From contig JBCCHN010000037.1 of NCBI GenBank assembly GCA_039028695.1, positions 1-42,354 of the forward strand: a stretch of 42,354 nt of DNA, in the 5' to 3' direction. The stretch is from JANQKX01 sp039028695 (lineage in GTDB: Bacteria > Pseudomonadota > Alphaproteobacteria > Kiloniellales > Kiloniellaceae). Below are positions 32,187 to 40,608 of this stretch, piece by piece. The notes beneath the pieces are model-generated. The model ran no database searches and was not told the origin of the DNA. It saw only the letters and a list, made by a program, of their open reading frames with translations. Numbering within the stretch: the first letter of the stretch is position 1; every line of letters begins with the position of its first letter. A program made the translations under genes and the position numbers.

Positions 32187-34345
32187 TGCGGTCATCCTGG
32201 TGGACTTGGAATGCGGATTTGCCCGCCGAGGTGCGGCATCTGGAATCCGGCTTTACGATAACGCCCGTGCTCTATGCGGCCAGCACCAATGCCACCACCC
32301 GCCTGCGGCCTGGTCCGGGTGTGGTCTTTGGCCCCCGACCAATCGGTGAGAGCGCCGTTCATCTAGATCTGTCTCACGCCGGCACATCTTTGGAATGGCA
32401 GTACGGTTTTGGCAGGGATGGTCGATTGGACATCTCTTGGCGTGCAACTGCCTTCGGTGAATGGGGTCTGCGTTTCTGGGTGGTGCTTTGTTTTCAAGGC
32501 CCGATCGGTGTCACCTTTACCTATGATCCAAATGTGGGTCTTTTAGCGGGCGCAAAGAACGAGTTCCGTTTAAGCGTCTTGTCGGCGAAGAAGCCCTTGA
32601 TGGCCACTTTCCACAACAATCTGGAGGCCTTGGAACAGGAGTTTTTCGAAAAGGGTTACTTCTATTTGGCCTCGCGGGGTACGCAAGGTCACTTTGCCGC
32701 GCTACGCTTTAATCTGGAGGAAGGGCCCGAGATGGCCCTCTCGATTGCCCTGTCCGAGAAAAAGGCACCGGTATTGGAACGTCCGCTTTTGCCGGACGCC
32801 TCGCTTCAGGCCCGGCAAGCCCCAAAGGGCCGAAACCAGGAGGCCCTGGAGGCGGTTCATGACGTGATGGCCTGGAATCATGTTTATGACTCTATCAATG
32901 ATCGCCCCTATACGGTCCTGAGCCGCTTTTGGAACAGCCACAAGTTCGGCGGTTTCGGCGTCTGGTTGGACGATGTGCTCTACAACGCCTTACTATGGGG
33001 GCACTTCGATCTCGCGCGGGCGATAGAGAATTTGGATGCCGTTTTTGCCTGGCAAACCGAGGCGGGTAATTTCCCCTGTTTGGTGACCGGGAACGATGCC
33101 TGGCTGGACAGGTCCCAGCCGCCCATCGCTAGCTATGTGATCTGGGCCTTGTTTTTGCGCAGTGGCGATCGAGCGCTTGTGTCGGATCGCTTCGAGGCGC
33201 TGCTCAAGAACCACGACTGGTGGTGGGAGAAGCGGTCCTTGGGCGACACGGGGCTGGTGGCCTTTGGGACCTCACTAGATGCGGGAGACGGCCTCTATAA
33301 GGGCACCAAACTGGCGGCGAAGGACGAGTCCACCATGGATAACTCGCCGCTGCACGATCTCGTACCCTTTGATGAGGACAGTGGGCTGTTGCTCGCTGCC
33401 GACGTGGGGGTCAACAGCTTATTGGCGCTGGACGGTGAAATTTTGGTCCAGATGGCGGCGCTTTTGGGCCATCAGGACGTTTCTGACCGTGTCGCCGAGC
33501 GGGTTCATCAGCATAAAGCCAGAATTGCGGATTGGCTCTGGGACGACAGCCGGGGTGTTTTTGCGAACCGTATGAGGGACGGCACCTTCGTGCGGCCGAT
33601 CGCGCCAACCTCCTTTTATCCCCTGGTCGCGGGCATTGGCTCACCCGATCAAATCGACCGACTCCTCGCTGGCTATCTGGAAGATCCTGACAAGTTCGGC
33701 GGTGACTTGGGTCTGCCCTCGATCACCCGCGACGACCCGGCTTTTTCAGACAACGTCTATTGGCGGGGGCGTATCTGGGGGCCGTTGAATTATTGGGTCT
33801 ATCAAGGGTTGCGCCGCATGAGACACGAACCGGCGGCCCGAGCACTTGCGGAAAAATCCTGGCGCCTCTTTGAAATGGGATGGCGTCAGCGCTGCTGTGG
33901 CGAGAATTACAATGCGGAAAGCGGCGCCATTTCCGATCAGCCGGACACCGACACCTTTTATAGTTGGGGGGCTCTTTTGCCCGAACTTTCCATCGCAGAA
34001 GAGATTAACTTCGATCCTTGGTCCGGCTGGTCTTTGCAAGCACCCCGTCAGGACGGTCTGCTCGGTCCGGTGCAGACTCCATTGGGTCCCTGTTTTTTGA
34101 ACCGCTCCGGCGATAGTTGGATGCTGAAAGGCGTGGATGGACAGGTTCACCTGGAAAGCAATTTTGGCGGTCGGCTGTCCCATCTGGCCCTTGATGGAGA
34201 CTGCCCCAGCTTGACCATTTCAGCCTCACTGAGTGATCCTGTTGAGCGGTGGATCGCCTTTCCCGCTAGGGGGGCCGCGCAATGCACTGTAAACGGCCGA
34301 GTGACGCGGGCTGTTGAAGGACGAATCGTCCTCCACCGGGATTGA
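32159..34345 (+). CDS. GH63/MGH1-like glycoside hydrolase
   Basis: 728 residues (start ATG 32159, or 32171; no clear ribosome site). No signal peptide, so probably cytoplasmic. A beta-rich N-terminal third is followed by an (alpha/alpha)6-barrel: FWNSHKFGGFGVWLDDVLYNAL, GNFPCLVTGND, LAAKDESTMDNSPLHDLV, RGRIWGPLNYWVYQGLRRM and GENYNAESGAISDQPDTDTFYSWGALL. By comparison with GH63 (YgjK-like) enzymes the acid could be Asp394 (in MDNSP) and the base Glu582 or Glu587 (in GENYNAESG). Such enzymes release glucose or act on mannosylglycerate/glucosylglycerate-type solutes. Its tight overlap with the cysteine hydrolase suggests a joint pathway, perhaps with a compatible solute, but this is inference. 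Confidence 0.8.
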   Translation: MVPVMSQFLMRSSWWTWNADLPAEVRHLESGFTITPVLYAASTNATTRLRPGPGVVFGPRPIGESAVHLDLSHAGTSLEWQYGFGRDGRLDISWRATAFGEWGLRFWVVLCFQGPIGVTFTYDPNVGLLAGAKNEFRLSVLSAKKPLMATFHNNLEALEQEFFEKGYFYLASRGTQGHFAALRFNLEEGPEMALSIALSEKKAPVLERPLLPDASLQARQAPKGRNQEALEAVHDVMAWNHVYDSINDRPYTVLSRFWNSHKFGGFGVWLDDVLYNALLWGHFDLARAIENLDAVFAWQTEAGNFPCLVTGNDAWLDRSQPPIASYVIWALFLRSGDRALVSDRFEALLKNHDWWWEKRSLGDTGLVAFGTSLDAGDGLYKGTKLAAKDESTMDNSPLHDLVPFDEDSGLLLAADVGVNSLLALDGEILVQMAALLGHQDVSDRVAERVHQHKARIADWLWDDSRGVFANRMRDGTFVRPIAPTSFYPLVAGIGSPDQIDRLLAGYLEDPDKFGGDLGLPSITRDDPAFSDNVYWRGRIWGPLNYWVYQGLRRMRHEPAARALAEKSWRLFEMGWRQRCCGENYNAESGAISDQPDTDTFYSWGALLPELSIAEEINFDPWSGWSLQAPRQDGLLGPVQTPLGPCFLNRSGDSWMLKGVDGQVHLESNFGGRLSHLALDGDCPSLTISASLSDPVERWIAFPARGAAQCTVNGRVTRAVEGRIVLHRD

Positions 34346-34598
34346 GGCGTCGGCTCAGTCTCCAACTCACCCCCTTGCCATTTCCAATCGCCTTCCCCGA
34401 TCACTCACCCTAATCACAAGGAATTTATGCAGATGTGAGCCTGTGGCCCTTACATCCCCTATCGGCAGGTCATACGTCGCAGTGACAAAAATACTCTCTT
34501 CAAACTCACTATGAGCTGGGTTGCACCGTCTAGGGGAAAAATTAGGAAGATTATCACAGAAACACCCTGCCCCTGATACACTCAATTAGGAGATGAGA

Positions 34599-35090
34599 AT
34601 GGCATCGAATAAGGCAAAAAACTGGGTATTTGGTGGGGCGGCGGCGCTTGCCATGACCTTTTCTGCGGCTCCGGCTTGGTCTGAAACGGCGACGGTTATC
34701 GAGCTGACGCAAACCGCTTGCCAGTTTGTGGAATCGGAAAACGGCGTGGATCATGGCTACACCACGACGAAGAAGGAAGATTGCGAGCAAATTAATGCGC
34801 AGTCGGGCGCTGAGCGCTTGAACGAGGCCAAGGTATTGACCTTGAAGCCGGGCAAGTATGTTTTCCGGGTAACCAATCAAAACGTCCCCTATGAGCTGGG
34901 GTTCTGGGTCCGTGAATCCGACTATGACTGGAAGAACCCTCTGGATAAGCTGACCAAAACCTCCGTGTCCGGCGGGGGGCTCGACGTGGGTGTGACCAAG
35001 GATTACGAGGTGGAGTTGGAACTGGGTGAGTATGTCTATTCTTGTCCGCTAAATCCCACGCCGGACTACAAAATTATCGTCGAAGGTTAG
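34599..35090 (+). CDS. Exported cupredoxin-like protein of unknown function
   Basis: 163 residues from ATG 34599, which has GGAG six bases upstream; an ATG at 34593 overlaps that site. The signal peptide is KNWVFGGAAALAMTFSAAPAWS, cleaved before ETAT. The C-terminal half looks like a cupredoxin beta barrel: LTLKPGKYVFRVTNQNVPYELGFWVRE and LELGEYVYSCPLNPTPDYKIIVEG. A copper cupredoxin would have Cys-x(n)-His-x(n)-Met after the GxYxYxC strand; here Cys is kept but no His or Met follows, so type 1 copper binding is doubtful. Two further Cys are near the N-terminus of the mature protein. The 253-bp gap upstream (34346-34598) shows only a possible TTATCA/GATACA promoter, not secure. Confidence 0.7.
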   Translation: MASNKAKNWVFGGAAALAMTFSAAPAWSETATVIELTQTACQFVESENGVDHGYTTTKKEDCEQINAQSGAERLNEAKVLTLKPGKYVFRVTNQNVPYELGFWVRESDYDWKNPLDKLTKTSVSGGGLDVGVTKDYEVELELGEYVYSCPLNPTPDYKIIVEG

Positions 35091-35263
35091 GCGGGTATAT
35101 CATTGACGGGAGTGGTGTTGGCCATTGGCGAGGCGGGTGCGGACATTGCCCTATCCCAAAAGTCGCTCCACCATCAGACAGAAATCTGCTAAAACGATGG
35201 TCGATCGGAAAATATCACTCTCTGATTGTTCTTCGATCGCGAATTAGAAAAAGAGGCTAAGCG

Positions 35264-36019
35264 ATGTCTAAGGATCCAGGATCGCAAGAGGCTAGAGGAG
35301 TTACTAAATCGTCGGGACTGTCACCGGCACGTCTGTTGCCGATCGTCGTTTTGGTGGCGGGGGCGGTGAGCTTTTTTGCCCTGGATTTGGATCAATACGT
35401 CACTTTTGAGGCTCTGCGCGAACACCACGATGCTCTCAAGCAGTTCGTGGCCGACAATCCCATCGCGGCGCCCTTGGTGTATATGGCCATTTATGCTGTG
35501 GCGGTCGCCCTATCTCTGCCGGGCGGAGCCATATTGTCGATCACCGGTGGCTTTCTCTTCGGGTCGATTTACGGCACCACCTTGGTGGTCGTCGCCGCGA
35601 CCCTGGGAGCGATCATTATCTTCCTCGCTGCCAAAACCGCTTTGGGCGATATGTTGCGGGCCAAGGCGGGTCCTTGGATGCAAAAAATGTCCGATGGCTT
35701 TCAGGAAAACGCTCTCAGCTACATGCTGTTTTTGCGCCTTATCCCCCTCTTTCCCTTTTTCGTGGTCAATCTGGTACCGGCCTTTTTAGGGGTGGGTCTC
35801 GGGGTGTACGCGCTCGGGACTTTTATCGGCATCATACCCGGCGCCTTTGTCTTCGTAACCGTCGGGGCTGGGCTGGGCAGCATTTTTGCCAGCGGTGAAG
35901 AATTCTCGGTCGCCGGCATTTTAACGCCTGAGATTATCACGGCTCTTGTGGGCCTGGCGGTTCTCTCGCTCCTGCCGATCCTCTACAAAAAATATAAGGC
36001 GCGGCAAAACGCTCCTTAG
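35264..36019 (+). CDS. TVP38/TMEM64 (DedA-like) inner-membrane protein
   Basis: 251 residues, with GAGG eight bases before the ATG. About five hydrophobic segments are seen: LLPIVVLVAGAVSFFAL; APLVYMAIYAVAVALSLPGGAILSITGGFLFG; TTLVVVAATLGAIIIFLAAKTALG; FFVVNLVPAFLGVGLGVYALGTFIG; ITALVGLAVLSLLPILYK. The family signature FLRLIPLFPFFVVNLVPAF and the preceding GGFLFGSIYGT are present. Members are membrane proteins implicated in lipid scrambling or membrane homeostasis. Relatives are often found beside or fused to MerA-like flavoproteins; a flavoprotein of that kind is at 1473, but 32 kb away. A hairpin follows at 36031. Confidence 0.88.
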   Translation: MSKDPGSQEARGVTKSSGLSPARLLPIVVLVAGAVSFFALDLDQYVTFEALREHHDALKQFVADNPIAAPLVYMAIYAVAVALSLPGGAILSITGGFLFGSIYGTTLVVVAATLGAIIIFLAAKTALGDMLRAKAGPWMQKMSDGFQENALSYMLFLRLIPLFPFFVVNLVPAFLGVGLGVYALGTFIGIIPGAFVFVTVGAGLGSIFASGEEFSVAGILTPEIITALVGLAVLSLLPILYKKYKARQNAP

Positions 36020-36030
36020 GTCCACATAGC

Positions 36031-36061
36031 GGCGGCCCGGCTCCGAAGGAAACGGGCCGCC
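36031..36061. terminator. Hairpin between convergent genes (possible bidirectional terminator without T-run)
   Basis: GGCGGCCCG and CGGGCCGCC form a perfect 9-bp GC-rich stem with a 13-nt loop, 11 bp after the TVP38-family stop and 19 bp before the EF-hand gene stop on the other strand. It has no T-run on either side, so termination is possible but not proved. Confidence 0.5.
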
Positions 36062-36080
36062 CTGATATCAAGTGATATAT

Positions 36081-36584
36081 TTAGTCATCGTCATCGTCGT
36101 CATGGTCGTCCCAATGCCGGTGCTTACGATCGCTGCGCGATAGGGCCCCGTCCCCGTCCCGGTCGAACCGCTCAACGATATTGGCCAGGGGCGCCATGAA
36201 CTCGCCCTCTGTGACCACTGCGTTGCCGTCTTCATCCAGGTCTTGAAAGCGGTCGACCATGCGGCTGCGATGAAAATCCAGCCACAGCAGCTCGAACTCC
36301 TCTAAGGACAGTTGACCGTCGCCATTGCTGTCGAAAGAGGTCAGGCGGCTTTCCAGTTCTTCGGTGATTTCCACCTGGGTAAGCTTGCCGTCGCCGTCTT
36401 GGTCAAAGATGGCCAAAAAGGCGCCGTGGCCCTTCTTGCCGTGCTTGCCGCCCCAAAAGCCTGATTTGCTGTCTTCATAACCATGGCCATGATTTCTGCC
36501 GGCATAGCTGACGGTGGTGATGGTAACGGCGGCCAGGCTGGCAACTAAGGTGCTGGTCAATAAAATTTTCATTTTCGATGTCAT
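36081..36584 (-). CDS. Exported EF-hand calcium-binding protein with poly-Asp tail
   Basis: 167 residues; ATG at 36584 with GAGG close upstream. A signal peptide (KILLTSTLVASLAAVTITTVSYA) is followed by a Gly/His/Lys-rich linker. Four EF-hand loops: FDQDGDGKLTQVE, FDSNGDGQLSLEE, LDEDGNAVVTEGE (variant: Gly-Asn-Ala), and FDRDGDGALSRSD. The protein ends HRHWDDHDDDDDD, with eight Asp in nine residues. It probably binds calcium in the periplasm. It diverges from the response-regulator gene (206-bp gap), whose partner kinase carries a matching Asp/His run in its sensor loop; see findings. Target gene of that system is inferred. Confidence 0.88.
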   Translation of the reverse strand: MTSKMKILLTSTLVASLAAVTITTVSYAGRNHGHGYEDSKSGFWGGKHGKKGHGAFLAIFDQDGDGKLTQVEITEELESRLTSFDSNGDGQLSLEEFELLWLDFHRSRMVDRFQDLDEDGNAVVTEGEFMAPLANIVERFDRDGDGALSRSDRKHRHWDDHDDDDDD

Positions 36585-36790
36585 CTCGTCCTCTTTTCCT
36601 TTGGAAAGCGGGTTCGTGGGAATAAGCAGGATGTAGAGGCTCTTTGTCGCAAAAGGATATCCGACGAGGGGGCCTTTGGTCTCGACCCGTGGCGGCGGCG
36701 GGATTTTGGGACAACTTGTTACAATTTTTTTGGCGCCAGCGCGGCAAAAGGGGTCATAGTCGCTCCAGTTGATCTCAATCGGTCCGTCAC

Positions 36791-37528
36791 ATGAACAGCC
36801 AAGCCCATATTTTGATCGTGGATGACCACAAGGATATCCGCGAGCTGGTCGCCAAATACCTGATCAAGCATGAATTTCGAGCTTCAACCGCAGAGAATGG
36901 TACGGCCATGCGGCGCATGCTTCAGACCGCCGCGGTGGATTTGGTGGTCTTGGATGTCATGATGCCCGGCGAGGATGGCCTATCTCTTTGCCGTTTCCTG
37001 CGCGAGACTACCTCGCTGCCGGTCATCCTACTGACCGCCATGGCAGAGGAAACGGATCGCGTCGTCGGCTTGGAAATCGGCGCCGATGACTACCTCACCA
37101 AACCTTTTAACCCGCGGGAGCTTTTGGCCCGCATCAAAGCAGTGCTGCGGCGCACCCATAGCCTGCCGCCGTCGCAGGAGCCATTGCCCGGCAGCCAATT
37201 TGTTTTTGATGGCTGGACGTTGGATTTAGACCAGCGCGCCTTAATCGATAATGCAGGCGTGTTGGTGCCCTTAAGCGGGGGAGAATTCGCGCTGCTGCTC
37301 GCCCTGTTACAACGGCCGAACATGGTCCTCAGCCGCGATCAACTCTTGGACTTGACCAAGGGCCGCAATGCGAGCGTTTTTGACCGCAGCATCGACAATC
37401 AAATTAGCCGCTTGCGTCGAAAGGTGGAGCAAGATCCCAAGAACCCAAGCCTTATCCAAACGGTCTGGGGCGGCGGCTACAAACTCACCGGTCAAGTGCG
37501 TAAAGCCGGTCAGGCACGTAAAGGATGA
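36791..37528 (+). CDS. OmpR/PhoB-family response regulator
   Basis: 245 residues. Receiver domain: acidic pair DD at 11-12 in IVDDHKDIRELV, phospho-acceptor Asp55 in VVLDVMMPGEDG, and Lys in LTKPFNPRELLARI. C-terminal winged helix: FVFDGWTLDLDQRAL, LSGGEFALLLALLQRP, and VLSRDQLLDLTKGRNASVFDRSIDNQISRLRRKVE. It binds DNA when phosphorylated. The stop overlaps the sensor-kinase start by 4 bp (ATGA), so the two are translationally coupled. The gap towards the divergent EF-hand gene is the likely target region. Confidence 0.95.
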   Translation: MNSQAHILIVDDHKDIRELVAKYLIKHEFRASTAENGTAMRRMLQTAAVDLVVLDVMMPGEDGLSLCRFLRETTSLPVILLTAMAEETDRVVGLEIGADDYLTKPFNPRELLARIKAVLRRTHSLPPSQEPLPGSQFVFDGWTLDLDQRALIDNAGVLVPLSGGEFALLLALLQRPNMVLSRDQLLDLTKGRNASVFDRSIDNQISRLRRKVEQDPKNPSLIQTVWGGGYKLTGQVRKAGQARKG

Positions 37529-39018
37529 GCGGCGCGACGCGAGTCTCAAGCCTACGCCGCCTGTGGCCCAGCAGCATGGCGGGACAGCTCATCTTGCTGC
37601 TGGTTTTGTCCTTGATCGCCGCACAGGTTGCCGGTTTGGTTCTGTTTTTTGACGAACGCCGCAGTGCCTTGCGGTCCTTGCAGCGGGATCAGGTGGTCTC
37701 ACGGACGGCGTCGGTCCTGCGCTTGCTCGATGCCACACCCCCAGCCTTGCAGGAGCAAATTGTACGCGCGGCCAGTGCGCCAAACCTCCAGTTCTCACTT
37801 CAAGATTCGGCAACGGTACGCCCTGCCGAAGCGCGAGGTAGGCTGTCCCGCCGTCTGGCAGCCGAATTGAAACAGCTGGCGCCAGGTATCGCCGACAAAG
37901 TTTTTGTTCTTATCGAATCACCTAGGACCCGTTGGCTGGCGGAGTGGTGGGAGGACCGCGACGATGATGATGATCACAACGACCATGACGACGATGACGA
38001 TGATGACAAACGCGACGGCAAAAAGCACCGCTCGGGGTGGAAGGGGCGCCATCAATTGGTCGATCTATCCATATCCGCCCATCTGCTTGCTCGGGAGCGA
38101 TGGCTGAACGTGAAAATGGTGGTGCCCCGCCGACCTCAGGTTTGGCTGCCCTTGCTGGCCTCCCTCAGCTTGGCGGCGGGTGCCATCGCGCTGGTCGTGG
38201 TAATCGCCGTTCGCCGCATCACCCGGCCCCTAAAGTCATTGGCAACGGCGGCAGATTGCCTGGGGCGGGGTCAAGCCGGCGCCGCGGTTCCTGAGGTGGG
38301 CCCGGCGGAAGTGCGCACGGCTGCGGCGGCCTTTAACCAGATGCGCGACCGCCTGGATCGTTTCATTGGCGATCGGACCCGTCTCCTGGCGGCCATATCC
38401 CACGACCTGCGTACCCCAATCACGTCCTTGCGCCTGCGCGCCGAGTTCATCGAGGATCCCGCGGTTCGTGATAAGATGCTGGAAACCCTGCAGGAGATGC
38501 AGGATATGACGGAATCCACACTGGCCTTCGCTCGGGAAGAAGCAACCGGTGAAGGTCAACGCTCGGTCGAGCTCTTTGCTCTTTTGGACAGCTTGATCGA
38601 GGATCTGCGCGAGTTGGGTCAAGACGTGACCCTGAGCGACGGAGACAAAGTCATCTACCTTTGTCGACCCGTCAGCCTCAAGCGCGCCCTGCGAAATATC
38701 ATCGAAAATGCGGCTGCCTACGGCGGCCGTGCCGATGTTTCCATGAAGCGCCAGGGGGACGATGTGGTCATAATCGTCGAAGACGAGGGCCCGGGTATTG
38801 CTGGGCAAGACAGGGAACGGGTTTTTGAGCCTTTCGTGCGCTTAGAGGAATCTCGCAGTCGCGAGACGGGAGGTGTGGGCCTTGGGCTATCCATCGCCCG
38901 TTCGATCGTGCGTGGCCATGGCGGCGATATCGGCTTGGTGAATCGCCGCGAGGGGGGATTGCGTGTGACCGTCACCTTGCCCCTCACGCCAGCAGATGGC
39001 GTTAACGCGCAAGAGTGA
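37525..39018 (+). CDS. Sensor histidine kinase with an Asp/His-rich periplasmic loop
   Basis: 497 residues. Membrane segment 1 at about 28-50 (GQLILLLVLSLIAAQVAGLVLFF); periplasmic domain about 51-210; segment 2 (PLLASLSLAAGAIALVVVIAV); HAMP starting RRITRPLKSLATAAD; phospho-His at 293 in AISHDLRTPITSLRLRAEF; ATPase boxes NIIENAAAYG, VEDEGPGI, GGVGLGLSIAR. Unusual: residues 146-161 of the sensor domain hold 13 Asp, two His and one Asn, in a nearly pure acid run, followed by a Lys/Arg patch. Cation binding is the obvious inference. The start overlaps the regulator stop by 4 bp. A large imperfect hairpin follows the stop. Confidence 0.93.
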   Translation: MSGATRVSSLRRLWPSSMAGQLILLLVLSLIAAQVAGLVLFFDERRSALRSLQRDQVVSRTASVLRLLDATPPALQEQIVRAASAPNLQFSLQDSATVRPAEARGRLSRRLAAELKQLAPGIADKVFVLIESPRTRWLAEWWEDRDDDDDHNDHDDDDDDDKRDGKKHRSGWKGRHQLVDLSISAHLLARERWLNVKMVVPRRPQVWLPLLASLSLAAGAIALVVVIAVRRITRPLKSLATAADCLGRGQAGAAVPEVGPAEVRTAAAAFNQMRDRLDRFIGDRTRLLAAISHDLRTPITSLRLRAEFIEDPAVRDKMLETLQEMQDMTESTLAFAREEATGEGQRSVELFALLDSLIEDLRELGQDVTLSDGDKVIYLCRPVSLKRALRNIIENAAAYGGRADVSMKRQGDDVVIIVEDEGPGIAGQDRERVFEPFVRLEESRSRETGGVGLGLSIARSIVRGHGGDIGLVNRREGGLRVTVTLPLTPADGVNAQE

Positions 39019-39027
39019 TCCGGTTTT

Positions 39028-39069
39028 CAGAGGTGTTAAATTACAAGAGGTCGCAATTTAGACCCTCTG
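39028..39069. repeat. Imperfect inverted repeat after the kinase gene
   Basis: Arms of 15 nt with 12 matches: CAGAGG/CCTCTG outer and TAAATT/AATTTA inner, with a 3-nt internal mismatch and a 12-nt loop. It starts 10 bp after the kinase stop. No T-run follows. It may be an mRNA 3' stabilising structure or a terminator variant. Confidence 0.45.
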
Positions 39070-39147
39070 CGCCAAGACTCGCCAAAGACAGGTTGACAGG
39101 GTGGTGCACAAAAGAGGGGCGATCCTTATCGTCGGTCACCGGGCTTG

Positions 39148-39170
39148 ATTCGCGGAGTGTGGCCGCGAAT
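39148..39170. repeat. Perfect 8-bp inverted repeat just past the puuE stop
   Basis: ATTCGCGG and CCGCGAAT flank AGTGTGG. It directly adjoins the stop codon of the convergent deacetylase-family gene (39173) and lacks a T-run, so it looks like a terminator-like hairpin for that gene of doubtful strength. Confidence 0.45.
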
Positions 39171-39172
39171 GT

Positions 39173-40090
39173 CTATGGGCGCGGTGGCGCGTGATAGAGA
39201 CGCCAGTGGTGAGCAATGTCGATGCGGCGACAGACCCAAACGTCTTGGTGGCTTAAGGCATAGTCCAAGAACCGCGCCAAAGATGCCAGGCGGCCGGGAC
39301 GCCCGACCAAGCGGCAGTGCAAGCCCACCGACATCATGCGGGCTGTTTGCTTACCTTCCTCATAGAGGGTGTCGAAAGAGTCTTTAAGGTAGGCGAAAAA
39401 TTGGTCGCCCGAATTGAAGCCTTGTGGCGTTGCAAAACGCATGTCGTTGGCATCCAAGGTGTAGGGAATGATCAGGTGGGGTTTTCCGTCAACCTGAATC
39501 CAAAAAGGCAGATCATCACTGTAGTCATCAGAATCGTATAAAAAGCCGCCCTCTTCGACTACTAGGCGGCGGGTGTTGGGGCTGGTCCGCCCTGTGTACC
39601 AGCCCAGAGGGCGCGACCCGGTCAGTCGTTTAATGATGCTGATGGATTGCTCGATATGGGCTCGCTCTTCATCCTCAGGCACGTCTTGGTAGTTGATCCA
39701 GCGATAGCCGTGACTGCAAATCTCGTGCCCTGCCCGGATGGCAGCTTCCGCCACGGCAGGATTGCGCTCCAAGGCCATGGCCACGGCAAAAATAGTCAAG
39801 GGCGCGCGTCTGCTCTGAAACAGGTCTAGAATACGCCAGACGCCCACGCGACTACCGTATTCGTAAATTGATTCCGTAGAGATGTGACGTTTGCCCATCA
39901 AGGGAGCGGCGCCTACGACTTCCGATAAGAAGGATTCGGAGTGATCGTCTCCATGCAGCAGGCAGTATTCGCCACCTTCCTCGTAGTTCATGACAAACTG
40001 CAACGCCAGGCGGGCACCGTTGGGCCAGTTGGCCTGAGGCGGGTGCGGCCCGTAGCCAACCATATCGCGCGGATAGCTCAATGAAGTCAT
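39173..40090 (-). CDS. puuE: Allantoinase PuuE (polysaccharide-deacetylase family)
   Basis: 305 residues. The opening YPRDMVGYGPHPPQANWPNGARLALQFVMNYEEGGE, then YGSRVGVWRILDLF, GHEICSHGYRWINYQDVPEDEE, GWYTGRTSPNTRRLVVEEGG, and YDSDDYSDDLPFW are all characteristic of PuuE, the metal-independent allantoinase of the NodB-like fold, not of chitin or peptidoglycan deacetylases. It would open allantoin to allantoate in purine breakdown. No other ureide genes are in view. The start is ATG at 40090, with GGGG upstream. It diverges from the MmcQ/YjbR gene. Confidence 0.88.
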   Translation of the reverse strand: MTSLSYPRDMVGYGPHPPQANWPNGARLALQFVMNYEEGGEYCLLHGDDHSESFLSEVVGAAPLMGKRHISTESIYEYGSRVGVWRILDLFQSRRAPLTIFAVAMALERNPAVAEAAIRAGHEICSHGYRWINYQDVPEDEERAHIEQSISIIKRLTGSRPLGWYTGRTSPNTRRLVVEEGGFLYDSDDYSDDLPFWIQVDGKPHLIIPYTLDANDMRFATPQGFNSGDQFFAYLKDSFDTLYEEGKQTARMMSVGLHCRLVGRPGRLASLARFLDYALSHQDVWVCRRIDIAHHWRLYHAPPRP

Positions 40091-40172
40091 CCCCCTGGCG
40101 AGTTGCCGCCACGTTTATTTTAGCTCTCTTTGGAGCTATTATGCTGTCAGCTAATAGCGAGGAGCTTACCCT

Positions 40173-40547
40173 TTGACTTATGAAGAGTTCAACGCGTTTT
40201 GTGGCTCTCTTCCCGCCACCTCCTATGTGGTGCAGTGGGGGGGCTCCCATGTTTGGAAGGTAGCCGGCAAGGTATTTGCAATCGGCGGCTGGAGCGATGG
40301 GGAGCCTGCCTATACCTTCAAGACCAGCCCCCTATCTTATGATATTTTGCGCGAGCAGAAGGGGCTGCGGCCGGCACCTTACCTAGCCTCGCGGGGTATG
40401 AAGTGGATCCAACATCACGCCCAACCGGGCCTCAGTGATTTGGATCTAAAGAAATACATCGCCGAGTCCCACCGCATCGTTGCGGCCGGACTGTCCAAGA
40501 AAAAGCAAAGAGAGCATGGTCTGCTTCCAGAGGACAATGGCACATAA
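40173..40547 (+). CDS. MmcQ/YjbR-family protein
   Basis: 124 residues starting at TTG 40173; GAGGAG eight bases upstream justifies this rare start. The frame shows the family pattern: MTYEEFNAFCGSLPATSYVVQWGGSHVWKVAGKVFAIGG, then TFKTSPLSYDILREQKGLRPAPYLASRGMKWIQ, and a C-terminal helix with AAGLSKKKQREHG. The fold is CyaY-like; members are thought to bind DNA, function unsettled. A strong intrinsic terminator follows. Confidence 0.85.
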   Translation: MTYEEFNAFCGSLPATSYVVQWGGSHVWKVAGKVFAIGGWSDGEPAYTFKTSPLSYDILREQKGLRPAPYLASRGMKWIQHHAQPGLSDLDLKKYIAESHRIVAAGLSKKKQREHGLLPEDNGT

Positions 40548-40549
40548 AA

Positions 40550-40598
40550 AGGGCCGGTGCCTCCAAACAGAAAGAAGCACCGGCCTTTATCTTTTTTT
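40550..40598. terminator. Bidirectional intrinsic terminator between convergent genes
   Basis: GGCCGGTGC (40552-40560) and GCACCGGCC (40577-40585) pair perfectly around a 16-nt loop. On the plus strand TTTATCTTTTTTT follows; on the minus strand a CTTTTTATG run follows. It serves the MmcQ/YjbR gene and the convergent di-haem oxidoreductase gene. Confidence 0.9.
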
Positions 40599-40608
40599 AG
40601 CTAAGGGA

